From contig DATMGK010000063.1 of NCBI GenBank assembly GCA_035555595.1, positions 1-64,000 on the forward strand: a DNA stretch of 64,000 nt, read 5' to 3'. The notes under the pieces are model-generated. The model searched no databases and was not told the DNA's origin. It saw only the letters and a list, made by a program, of their open reading frames with translations. Shown here in pieces: positions 8,551 through 15,662 of this stretch. The position numbers and the translations under genes were made by a program. This DNA is from Croceibacterium_A sp035555595. Lineage in GTDB: Bacteria > Pseudomonadota > Alphaproteobacteria > Sphingomonadales > Sphingomonadaceae. Position 1 is the stretch's first letter; each line of letters opens with the position of its first letter.

Positions 8551-9537
8551 TTATCCTGCCATGCGGTGTTCGGTCCGCACCCAGCGCACGGTGCCGGTGC
8601 TGGCCCTCATGACGACGCTTTCGGTCGTCATCACGCCCTTGCGGCTGCGCTTTACGCCATCGAGGAGTGAACCGTCGGTGACGCCGGTTGCCGCAAAAAT
8701 GCAATCGCCTTTCGCCAGATCTTCCAGCAGGTATATCCGGTCGAGATCCTCGATACCCCACTTGCGGGCGCGCGCCTTCTCTTCCTCGTTACGGAACAGC
8801 AGGCGGCCGTTGAACTGGCCGCCGACGCAGCGCAGCGCCGCCGCCGCCAGCACACCTTCCGGCGCCCCGCCCGATCCCATGTAGAGATCGATGGTGGTGT
8901 CTTCATCAGTCGTGGCGATCACACCGGCTACATCGCCATCAGGGATCAGTTGGATACCGCACCCGATGGCCCGCAGTTCCGCAATCAGCGCCGCATGGCG
9001 CGGCCGGTCGAGCACGCAGACGATGAGTTGATCCGGCCGCACGCCCTTCGCCGCGGCGACGGATTCGACGTTCTCACGGGGGGTCTTCGCCAGATCGATC
9101 ACACCCGGCGGATAACCGGGGCCGACGGCCAGCTTTTCCATATAGACGTCAGGCGCGTTGAGCAGACAGCCCTGTTCCGCGCAGGCCAACACCGCCAACG
9201 CGTTTGGACCAGCCTTCGCGGTGATGGTCGTCCCTTCCAGCGGATCGAGCGCGATATCGACCCTGGGACCCTTGCCGGGCGCGCCGCCGACCTTTTCACC
9301 GATGAACAGCATCGGCGCTTCGTCCCGCTCGCCCTCACCGATGACTACGGTGCCGTCGATATCCAGATTGTCGAACGCCCTGCGCATCGCCTCGACAGCG
9401 GCGGCGTCTGCCGCCTTCTCGTCGCCACGGCCGATCAGCGCCGACGCCGCGATCGCGGCCGCCTCGGTCACCCGGACCATTTCCAGAACCAGCACACGGT
9501 CAAGCACGTGCGAAGCTGAAGCGGTATTCGTCTGCAT
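8551..9537 (-). CDS. glpX: Class II fructose-1,6-bisphosphatase (GlpX)
   Basis: 328 residues from the ATG at 9537 (MQTNTASASHVLDR). The frame is open further upstream, but those residues have no family resemblance and would overlap the divergent gene at 9656. GlpX hydrolyses fructose 1,6-bisphosphate in gluconeogenesis; some alphaproteobacterial forms also take sedoheptulose 1,7-bisphosphate. Signatures: GEGERDEAPMLFIGE, DPLEGTT, and GSGGAPEGVLAAAALRCVGG near the C-terminus. In related genomes glpX often follows hom directly; here a plus-strand gene lies between them. Confidence 0.95.
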   Translation of the reverse strand: MQTNTASASHVLDRVLVLEMVRVTEAAAIAASALIGRGDEKAADAAAVEAMRRAFDNLDIDGTVVIGEGERDEAPMLFIGEKVGGAPGKGPRVDIALDPLEGTTITAKAGPNALAVLACAEQGCLLNAPDVYMEKLAVGPGYPPGVIDLAKTPRENVESVAAAKGVRPDQLIVCVLDRPRHAALIAELRAIGCGIQLIPDGDVAGVIATTDEDTTIDLYMGSGGAPEGVLAAAALRCVGGQFNGRLLFRNEEEKARARKWGIEDLDRIYLLEDLAKGDCIFAATGVTDGSLLDGVKRSRKGVMTTESVVMRASTGTVRWVRTEHRMAG

Positions 9538-9655
9538 TCCTCTATCCCCTTGCCGCGCGGTTAGGCGCGGAAGATTGCAATGTCGAGGCGAAGCGTTCAC
9601 GCGCGATTCAGTGCGGCACCGCCTGTTAGCCCGGTGCGATAAAGCGAAGGGACGA

Positions 9656-10162
9656 ATGCTCAGACTAATGGTCGCCATGGGAATCGCCCTTCCGGGATTG
9701 GCATTGACCGCCCCTGCCATGGCGCAATCTGACAGCGGGTCCCCGTTCCCCGCCGATGCCCCCGTTGCAGCCAGCGACACGCCTGAAGAAATTACTGCCG
9801 AACAGATTCTGGAGGTCGCGCGCGATCGCCTGCGCCCACCGGGTGTCCGGCAACCATGCAAACTGCCCTCAAATCCCAACGAGATCGTCGTCTGCCGCCG
9901 CGATCCCGCCGAAAACCGCGTCGAATCGGAAACCGAACGGGCGATCGCCGAAGGGCGCTCCGTCCCGGACGGGCTGCCCCGGGCGCCCAATGTCGATGGT
10001 CCCGGCATCTTTCAGGGCAAGGGGATTCCGCTTGGGCGCGCACCCGAACCAGCGCTGATAGTCGACCTTAGCGACGTACCCGAACCACTGAGCCCGGAAG
10101 TCGCGCAACGCGTTTATCGCGTTGAAGATGGCCCCCCACGCGAGGCGCCGCCCGTGCCCTGA
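9656..10162 (+). CDS. Secreted protein of unknown function
   Basis: 168 residues from the ATG at 9656, preceded by a GAAGGG ribosome-binding site. A Sec signal peptide is clear: a hydrophobic core after MLRLMVAMG and an AMAQ cleavage site at about residue 23. The mature part is acidic and proline-rich with no recognised domain. It has two cysteines, in PCKLPSNPNEIVVCRR, that could form a disulfide; a Cys pair ending in EIVVC is seen in other small sphingomonad periplasmic proteins. It is divergent from glpX, with a 118-bp gap for promoters, and converges on hom. No function is assigned. Confidence 0.7.
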   Translation: MLRLMVAMGIALPGLALTAPAMAQSDSGSPFPADAPVAASDTPEEITAEQILEVARDRLRPPGVRQPCKLPSNPNEIVVCRRDPAENRVESETERAIAEGRSVPDGLPRAPNVDGPGIFQGKGIPLGRAPEPALIVDLSDVPEPLSPEVAQRVYRVEDGPPREAPPVP

Positions 10163-10236
10163 CCGGCAATCTGACAAAAACGGCGCTTTCTTATGACCGG
10201 CTCGACCGTGGCGTCTTAAACCCCGGTATCAGGACC

Positions 10237-11535
10237 TTAGCCAAGCAACGGCATCACCAGCGGCGTCTCCGCGAGACTGGGCGAACCTTCGAGCAGCCTG
10301 AGCGCCGCATCCACGTTACCCTCAGGCCCCTCGTGGGTGACGATGGCCACCAGCACTTCGCCGCCTTCTTCCGGCCGCCCCTGCTGGATCAGGCTTTCGA
10401 TGGACACGCCCGCATCGCGCATCGCCGCCGTTATCTCTGCCAGCACGCCCGGCCGATCGGCGACTGTGAAGCGCAAGTAGGCCCGGCCAATGCGGTGCCC
10501 CGGATCGGCCGCGCCCACCGTGTCGAGCTGAGCCACCGGCACAGAGAACGGCGCGCCAGCATCGCCGCGCGCGATATCGATCAGATCCGCCACCACGGCA
10601 CTGGCAGTCGGGCCATCCCCCGCGCCGGCGCCCTGGAACAGCAGCCGACCAGCGAAATTACCTTCGACAACAACCGCATTGGTCGGGCCGTCAACGGCCG
10701 CCAGCGGGTGAGCGCGCGGGACCAGGCATGGCCGCACCCGCTGATAAAGACCCGGTTCGTCGGCATTGCGATCCGCCAGACCGATCAGGCGGATGACATA
10801 ACCCAGCGCATCGGCCTGCGCGATATCGGCCGCGCGAATGCGGCTGATTCCGGCGATGTGCAGAGCCTCGAAATCGATCCTGCTGCCAAAGGCGATGGAG
10901 GTAAGAATCGCCAGTTTGTGCGCAGCATCCACCCCTTCGATATCAAAGCTGGGGTCCGCTTCTGCATAACCAAGCGCCTGCGCCTCGGCCAGAACATCGC
11001 CGAAATCGCGCCCGGTGCGCTCCATGGTGGAGAGGATGTAATTACAGGTGCCGTTGAGGATGCCGTAGATGCGCCCGATGGCGTTGGCCGCCGCGCCTTC
11101 GCGTAGACCCTTGATCACAGGAATCCCGCCAGCAACCGCGGCTTCAAACTTCAGCGGCAGGCACTGATCTTCGGCCAGCGCGGCCAGTTCCATGCCATGA
11201 TGCGCGATCATCGCCTTGTTTGCGGTGACCAGGCCTTTGCCCGCACTCAGCGCACGGCGAGCAAGAGCAAGCGCGGGGCCATCAGCGCCGCCTACCAGTT
11301 CCACCACCACGTCAACGTCATCCCTGCCGGGAAGCAGGGTCATATCGTCTTCCCAGGCGTAGCGGCTCAGGTCGACTCCCCGGTCCTTGGCGCGATCGCG
11401 CGCGCAAACCGCGACGATCTCCAGCGGACGGCCGGCCCGGCGGGCGATCAATTCCCCATTGGTTTCGATCAGGCGAATCACCCCGCCGCCAACCGTACCA
11501 AGGCCAGCTAGTGCGATGCGAAGCGGATCAGCCAT
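10237..11535 (-). CDS. hom: Homoserine dehydrogenase
   Basis: Reduces aspartate semialdehyde to homoserine in threonine and methionine synthesis. 432 residues from the ATG at 11535, which has a GGGGGA ribosome-binding site; a start 12 nt earlier lacks one. Domains: N-terminal NAD(P)-binding Rossmann fold (LAGLGTVGGGV), a catalytic domain with NGTCNYILSTME and the active-site region around KLAILTSIAFG, and a C-terminal ACT domain (about 350-430, FTVADRPGVLAEITAAM) typical of feedback-regulated forms. It is a stand-alone dehydrogenase, not fused to aspartokinase. Confidence 0.96.
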   Translation of the reverse strand: MADPLRIALAGLGTVGGGVIRLIETNGELIARRAGRPLEIVAVCARDRAKDRGVDLSRYAWEDDMTLLPGRDDVDVVVELVGGADGPALALARRALSAGKGLVTANKAMIAHHGMELAALAEDQCLPLKFEAAVAGGIPVIKGLREGAAANAIGRIYGILNGTCNYILSTMERTGRDFGDVLAEAQALGYAEADPSFDIEGVDAAHKLAILTSIAFGSRIDFEALHIAGISRIRAADIAQADALGYVIRLIGLADRNADEPGLYQRVRPCLVPRAHPLAAVDGPTNAVVVEGNFAGRLLFQGAGAGDGPTASAVVADLIDIARGDAGAPFSVPVAQLDTVGAADPGHRIGRAYLRFTVADRPGVLAEITAAMRDAGVSIESLIQQGRPEEGGEVLVAIVTHEGPEGNVDAALRLLEGSPSLAETPLVMPLLG

Positions 11536-11630
11536 TAAATCCCCCAAACAGGTTGCGTGCGCCGGCGCGTTAGGGGGGCGGAGGCCGATTGGCTAGACCC
11601 TGCCGCAACCCGCCCGAAAGGGAAACGCGA

Positions 11631-12533
11631 TCAGGTCCGCAACCGCGCACAGGGGCCGAGCTGCTCCAGGATGTAGCGATAATCGCTCTCTGCGCGGACG
11701 CGGGCTTCCCGATCGTCCTGCAGATAAGCCCCCGCAGGCAACTGGCGCGGCAACGAGCACGCCAGCCGATACCATTCCACCGTGTGATGTTCCGGCGGAC
11801 GGGCGGACTGATCCACGATTTCGTTCCAGGAAATTCCCCAGCTTGGTTCCATTCCCGGACGGCGCACGACCGTCAGAGAGGCCGGTTCACCATTGCTCGT
11901 TTCCAGGAAAAGCTGGGTTTCCGATTCGCCCACAAGGTTGCCCGCGACGGACATCACGTCACGCACACCGGTGATGCCGGGCGGCAAGCCCTGCGCAGCG
12001 AACTGCGCGATCACGGAACGGGCCGACTGCTCGCTTTCCGGTGTTGCAGGCAGTTGAGCTCCTTCACTGACGAGTTGCAAAGAGCCCGGTCGCCCTGACA
12101 CCGGATCGGCAAAGATAATGAAGCGCTGTTTCTTCAGCTTCGGCGGCTTGCCCTTCGCATCCAGCGGCATGTCGACAAGGTAATTAAGTGATTCGCCAAC
12201 CGGGGAACCGGCTGCCAACAGGGCGACGGTCTGGGCGGTCACATATAGCCTTGCCTGACCGGCGGCGAGGCCGGGTGCACGCTCTGCACGGACCACACTC
12301 TGGTCCCGCACCTCTATCAGCGCGACGATCGAAGCCCGCTGCGAAAGATCCGCCAGATCCGCGTAGGTCGCAATCGGTTGCACCGCCGCGATCGATGCTT
12401 CCGCTGCTTCCGCGCGATCCTGCGCATGGGCACAAACCGCAGAAATCGTAGAGGTCAGCGCCGCCGCGGCAGCGAGCACAACCACCCCGCGCGTGCGCTG
12501 CTGACAGGCCAGGTAAGCTCCTGAAACCGGCAT
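11631..12533 (-). CDS. Exported protein of unknown function
   Basis: 300 residues starting at MPVSG. Two ATGs lie six bases apart; the AAGGAG site is only 1 nt from the first but about 7 nt from the second, so the second was chosen. A hydrophobic stretch at about 14-37 ending in AHAQ is a signal peptide. The mature part begins with a helical Ala/Glu-rich segment, then a mostly beta-predicted region with IVALIEVRDQSVVRAERAPG. I recognise no family. It contains two C-terminal cysteines that could pair. It lies 95 nt upstream of hom on the same strand. The opposite flank is the structured gap before tonB. Confidence 0.7.
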   Translation of the reverse strand: MPVSGAYLACQQRTRGVVVLAAAAALTSTISAVCAHAQDRAEAAEASIAAVQPIATYADLADLSQRASIVALIEVRDQSVVRAERAPGLAAGQARLYVTAQTVALLAAGSPVGESLNYLVDMPLDAKGKPPKLKKQRFIIFADPVSGRPGSLQLVSEGAQLPATPESEQSARSVIAQFAAQGLPPGITGVRDVMSVAGNLVGESETQLFLETSNGEPASLTVVRRPGMEPSWGISWNEIVDQSARPPEHHTVEWYRLACSLPRQLPAGAYLQDDREARVRAESDYRYILEQLGPCARLRT

Positions 12534-12701
12534 TTCCATTCTCCTTCCGCCAACCCATGATCGGCGGCTCAAGTGCGGGGTGCAAGCACCTTGGCCCGAC
12601 ATGACAAGCGAGTGACAGGTGAATTGCAGGTTAACCGACAAAGCGTTTGCCCAACCCCGCCTTCGCCGTTAATGCGATGAAGGATCGGGACTGTGGACAA
12701 C

Positions 12702-12723
12702 AAAAAAACGTGCGGTCCCGCAC
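12702..12723 (-). terminator. Terminator-like hairpin in the leader region of the 11631-12533 gene
   Basis: On the minus strand GTGCG, a GGAC loop and CGCAC form a short GC-rich stem followed by G and seven Ts, the form of an intrinsic terminator. No minus-strand gene ends upstream of it; the next minus-strand gene lies downstream at 12533. It could be a leader attenuator, the end of a small RNA, or chance. The full gap 12534-12879 holds no protein gene I can support. Confidence 0.5.
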
Positions 12724-12731
12724 AACTCACC

Positions 12732-12784
12732 TGAGGTCTTCCAGACCGGTTGACCTCAACCGGGTGGGATTTTCAGGGTTGAGG
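12732..12784. promoter_or_regulatory. Cluster of overlapping, mutually exclusive palindromes upstream of tonB
   Basis: Three pairings compete for the same bases: TGAGGTC (12732-12738) with GACCTCA (12752-12758), CCGGTTGA (12746-12753) with TCAACCGG (12756-12763), and CCTCAACC (12754-12761) with GGTTGAGG (12777-12784). This could be an operator with several half-sites or a switching RNA leader. It lies about 96 bp before the tonB ATG and 200 bp before the divergent gene's start. Which transcript includes it is not known. Confidence 0.45.
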
Positions 12785-12879
12785 AAGGTCAACGCAGGTC
12801 GCCGGAATACATCCGTCCGACGATCCGCGAATTCAGGCCGGCCTCGCCGGCGGATATAGTTACGGAGTGAAGGGACTGG

Positions 12880-13548
12880 ATGGCATACGCTGACCAAGAG
12901 ATGAGCAAGAACAAGCTCATCGCCATTATCCTCGTCGCCCTTATCCACGTTGCGATCGGATACGCGCTCCTGACCGGGCTCGCCTATTCGGCCTTCAAGA
13001 AGGCCGTCGAACGCGTGACCACTGTCGATATTGAGGAGCCACCGCCGCCCGAGGAAGAGCCCCCGCCACCGCCGCCGGAGCCGGATACCGCTCCTCCGCC
13101 GCCGGTAGCACCACCGCCGCCGATCAATGTCGCTGTGGCACCTCCACCGATTCAGGTGCAGACCAACATCCCGCCGCCAGCACCGCCTGCACGGATTATT
13201 CCGCCCGCAGCGCCGCCCGCGCCGCCTCCGCCGCCGCCCGCGCCTTCCAAGGCTCGTGGTGTCACACCGGAGAACCAGCGCAGCTGGCAGCAGCGCATCA
13301 TGGATAACTATCCATCGCGCGCAGTTCGTGACGAGATCGAAGGCCGCGTCGGTGTACGCGTTCAGGTTGGTCCGAACGGTCGTATCACCAGCTGCAGCGT
13401 CAGCTCTCCCAGCGGTTCGAGCATCCTCGACGATGCCGCCTGCCAGGACATTACGCGCTACGGTCGGTTCAATCCGGCGCTGGACGACGCAGGCAATCCG
13501 ACAAGCGGCAGCTGGGGCACGACCATCGTGTACCAGCTCGGCCGATGA
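12880..13548 (+). CDS. tonB: Energy transducer TonB
   Basis: 222 residues. One N-terminal membrane anchor (about 14-34, IAIILVALIHVAIGYALL, with the His typical of TonB anchors), then a long Pro/Glu-rich periplasmic linker at about 46-125, then a C-terminal TonB fold (RVGVRVQVGPNGRITSC through YGRFNPALDDAGNP). TonB carries proton-motive energy from ExbBD to outer-membrane receptors that import iron chelates, vitamin B12 or sugars. The three following genes encode the rest of the complex, at gaps of 42, 80 and 45 nt. Two cysteines (in SCSV and ACQD) lie in the C-terminal domain and may form a disulfide. Confidence 0.95.
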   Translation: MAYADQEMSKNKLIAIILVALIHVAIGYALLTGLAYSAFKKAVERVTTVDIEEPPPPEEEPPPPPPEPDTAPPPPVAPPPPINVAVAPPPIQVQTNIPPPAPPARIIPPAAPPAPPPPPPAPSKARGVTPENQRSWQQRIMDNYPSRAVRDEIEGRVGVRVQVGPNGRITSCSVSSPSGSSILDDAACQDITRYGRFNPALDDAGNPTSGSWGTTIVYQLGR

Positions 13549-13590
13549 CCCCAACCCTTTAGATTTTCCTATTTAGAGAGGACTACCCGC

Positions 13591-14367
13591 ATGCTTATTG
13601 ATATCCTTGCCGCGGCAAGCGGCGGCGCGGCTCCCCAGACCCAGTTTGGTTTCATGGAAGCCATGGAACAGGGCGGTGTGATCGCTTGGGCCATCTTCGG
13701 CATCCTTGTGATCATGTCCGTTGGCTCGTTCTACATCCTCATCACCAAGCTGCTCGAACAGAACCGCATCTTCAACCAGTTCAAGCAGATCCGCAGTGGC
13801 GCCTTCTGGAAGGCCGCCACGCTGAGCGAAGGCGCTGCCAAGCTCGAGAAGAACAGCGCATGGCGCCAGCTGGTCGACGACGGCCTGGCCGCCGAAGCGC
13901 AGCACGCCAAGATGACCGATTCGCTCGAAGCGCATGACTGGCTGCACGGTTCGCTCGAACGTTCGGAAGGTGCGATCAATGCGAAGCTCGCCAGCGGTCT
14001 GCCGTTCCTCGCCACGGTGGGCGCTACCGCTCCGTTCGTGGGTCTGCTCGGTACGGTTATCGGCATCTATCGCGCGATGATCGGTATCGCGATCGCCGGC
14101 TCGGCCCAGATCGATAAGGTTGCCGGTCCGGTCGGTGAAGCGCTGATCATGACCGCCATCGGTCTGCTCGTCGCGGTGCCGGCGGTGTTCGCCTACAACT
14201 GGCTGCAGATCCGCAACAAGCGTATCCAGGGCCTGCTGGCGGCGTTCTCGACCGACATTCTCGCTTACATCAACTCCGGCGGCGCAGTGAAGCCGGCCGT
14301 GGTCACCCGCGCCCCGGCGCAGCCGGCCGCCAAGCCTGCCGCACCGGCAACGGCCCCGAAGGCCTGA
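13591..14367 (+). CDS. exbB: MotA/TolQ/ExbB proton channel family protein
   Basis: 258 residues forming the pentameric proton channel of the TonB complex. Membrane segments are visible near 30-52 (GVIAWAIFGILVIMSVGSFYIL), about 135-158 and about 180-200. The family signature runs from LPFLATVGATAPFVGLLGTV to EALIMTAIGLLVAVPAVFAYN. The C-terminal tail is Ala/Pro-rich. It shows an AGAGG ribosome-binding site before the ATG. It is second in the operon and is read together with two ExbD proteins. Confidence 0.95.
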   Translation: MLIDILAAASGGAAPQTQFGFMEAMEQGGVIAWAIFGILVIMSVGSFYILITKLLEQNRIFNQFKQIRSGAFWKAATLSEGAAKLEKNSAWRQLVDDGLAAEAQHAKMTDSLEAHDWLHGSLERSEGAINAKLASGLPFLATVGATAPFVGLLGTVIGIYRAMIGIAIAGSAQIDKVAGPVGEALIMTAIGLLVAVPAVFAYNWLQIRNKRIQGLLAAFSTDILAYINSGGAVKPAVVTRAPAQPAAKPAAPATAPKA

Positions 14368-14447
14368 CGCAGAGCGACCCCTAGAGGGGCGGGCCAAGGC
14401 ATGCGGGCCGCCCGCCCTTCCACCCTGATGGGATAGGAACAAGACAG

Positions 14448-14984
14448 ATGGCAATTTCGACAGGTGGCGGCGACGAGACTCCGATGTCGGATATCAACAC
14501 CACGCCCCTCGTGGACGTGATGCTCGTGATGCTGATCATATTCCTGATCGCGATCCCGGTCGCCATCCAGACGGTCGAGGAACTTGAGATTCCGATTTTC
14601 GAATCACGGGAATCTCAAGACAAGGTTGAAAACCTGCTTATTACGGTGACGACCACCGACGCGGCTGGACTTACACCGGGCCTCACGGATACCGCCTACG
14701 CTGGTGCAACGCGTGAAGGTTCGTGCCGGATTTACATCAACAACACGACGTTGGTGGATTCGCAGGAACTTTACGACCAGGCGTTCCAGAAGCTGGACTC
14801 CATCGTGCAGCGCGCAGGTGGACCGGAACAGCTGATGGCCAACCCGGATCAGATCCCGCAGGTTCACATCCGCGGCGATGTTAACGCTCCGTGGCGCTGC
14901 GTGGCTGGCACGATCTTCAACGTCCAGGCCGCGGGCTATCCGACGGTCGGCTTCATCTCCAACCCGGTCGACCCGAACGGCTGA
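14448..14984 (+). CDS. exbD: ExbD/TolR biopolymer transport protein, extended periplasmic form
   Basis: 178 residues, longer than the roughly 140 of standard ExbD. The N-terminal SDINTTPLVDVMLVMLIIFL carries the conserved Asp (D23) of the membrane helix that couples to proton flow. The periplasmic part has an extra segment at about 70-95 and two cysteines, C93 and C151, that could form a disulfide. The C-terminal part (IPQVHIRGDVNAPW through AAGYPTVGFI) is the ExbD fold. It stands between exbB and a second, standard exbD. Confidence 0.93.
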   Translation: MAISTGGGDETPMSDINTTPLVDVMLVMLIIFLIAIPVAIQTVEELEIPIFESRESQDKVENLLITVTTTDAAGLTPGLTDTAYAGATREGSCRIYINNTTLVDSQELYDQAFQKLDSIVQRAGGPEQLMANPDQIPQVHIRGDVNAPWRCVAGTIFNVQAAGYPTVGFISNPVDPNG

Positions 14985-15029
14985 GGCCGCTCGTAGAACC
15001 CGGTGCAGACTTCTAAGGAGTAAACCCCC

Positions 15030-15461
15030 ATGGCGATGTCAGGCGGCAACGACGACGGCGAGCCGATGATGGAAATGAACATGACGCCGTTGATCGACGT
15101 CCTGCTCGTGCTCCTCATCGTGTTCATGATGTCGATTCCGGTGGCGACCCACTCGGTCGATATCGACTTGCCGACGCCTAACCCGAACGCGACGGAAATC
15201 GTCGATCCGGTGAAGAACAAGATCGTCATCACCCCCGATGGCCAGATTTTGTGGAACGCCGTTTCGATCGACCAGAACCAACTGGTCGGCAACCTGCAGG
15301 CCTCGCTGGCTTTGGCAGTCGAACCGGAACTCCAGTTCGAACCAGAAGCGAACGCCAGCTATGATCTTTCGGTCAAGGTGCTGAACATCATCAAGGGTTC
15401 GGGCGTTACCAAGTTCGGCTTTGTCGGCAACGAAAAGTACCGGCAGTTCGGCAAAATCTGA
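15030..15461 (+). CDS. exbD: ExbD/TolR biopolymer transport protein, standard form
   Basis: 143 residues, the normal ExbD size. MEMNMTPLIDVLLVLLIVFMM gives the single membrane helix with its conserved Asp. The periplasmic domain lacks the cysteines and the extra segment of the preceding paralogue. An AAGGAG site precedes the ATG. Tandem exbD1-exbD2 genes are known from Xanthomonas TonB loci. This is the last gene of the operon and is followed by a strong terminator. Confidence 0.94.
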   Translation: MAMSGGNDDGEPMMEMNMTPLIDVLLVLLIVFMMSIPVATHSVDIDLPTPNPNATEIVDPVKNKIVITPDGQILWNAVSIDQNQLVGNLQASLALAVEPELQFEPEANASYDLSVKVLNIIKGSGVTKFGFVGNEKYRQFGKI

Positions 15462-15487
15462 TCTACCGGCCAACCGGCCAGAGATAC

Positions 15488-15517
15488 GAAAAGGGGCGGA
15501 GCGATCCGCCCCTTTTT
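15488..15517 (+). terminator. Intrinsic terminator of the tonB-exbBDD operon
   Basis: A perfect 12-bp stem, AAAAGGGGCGGA with TCCGCCCCTTTT, around a GCGA tetraloop and followed by Ts, 26 nt after the second exbD stop. The remaining 145 bp up to the end of the converging helicase gene show nothing further. Confidence 0.93.
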
Positions 15518-15662
15518 TATTGGTTTCTGTCATCAAGGTTCCAGGCACCGAGGCCCGGCCAGCGGGGTGAATGCCTCCGACTTCCCCGCCGGGACATTTT
15601 CGCAGCAGGCTAAGGCAGTCTTGCCGTGGGTATGGGCATCATCCGGCGGCCCGCCTCCTGCC

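Noticed and set aside
12647..12859. Plus-strand 70-codon frame in the gap before tonB
   Set aside because: It spans the palindromes, is Arg-rich, and has neither a ribosome-binding site nor a known pattern.
13573..14454. Minus-strand frame opposite exbB
   Set aside because: Shadow of exbB; the plus strand has the conserved membrane channel protein.
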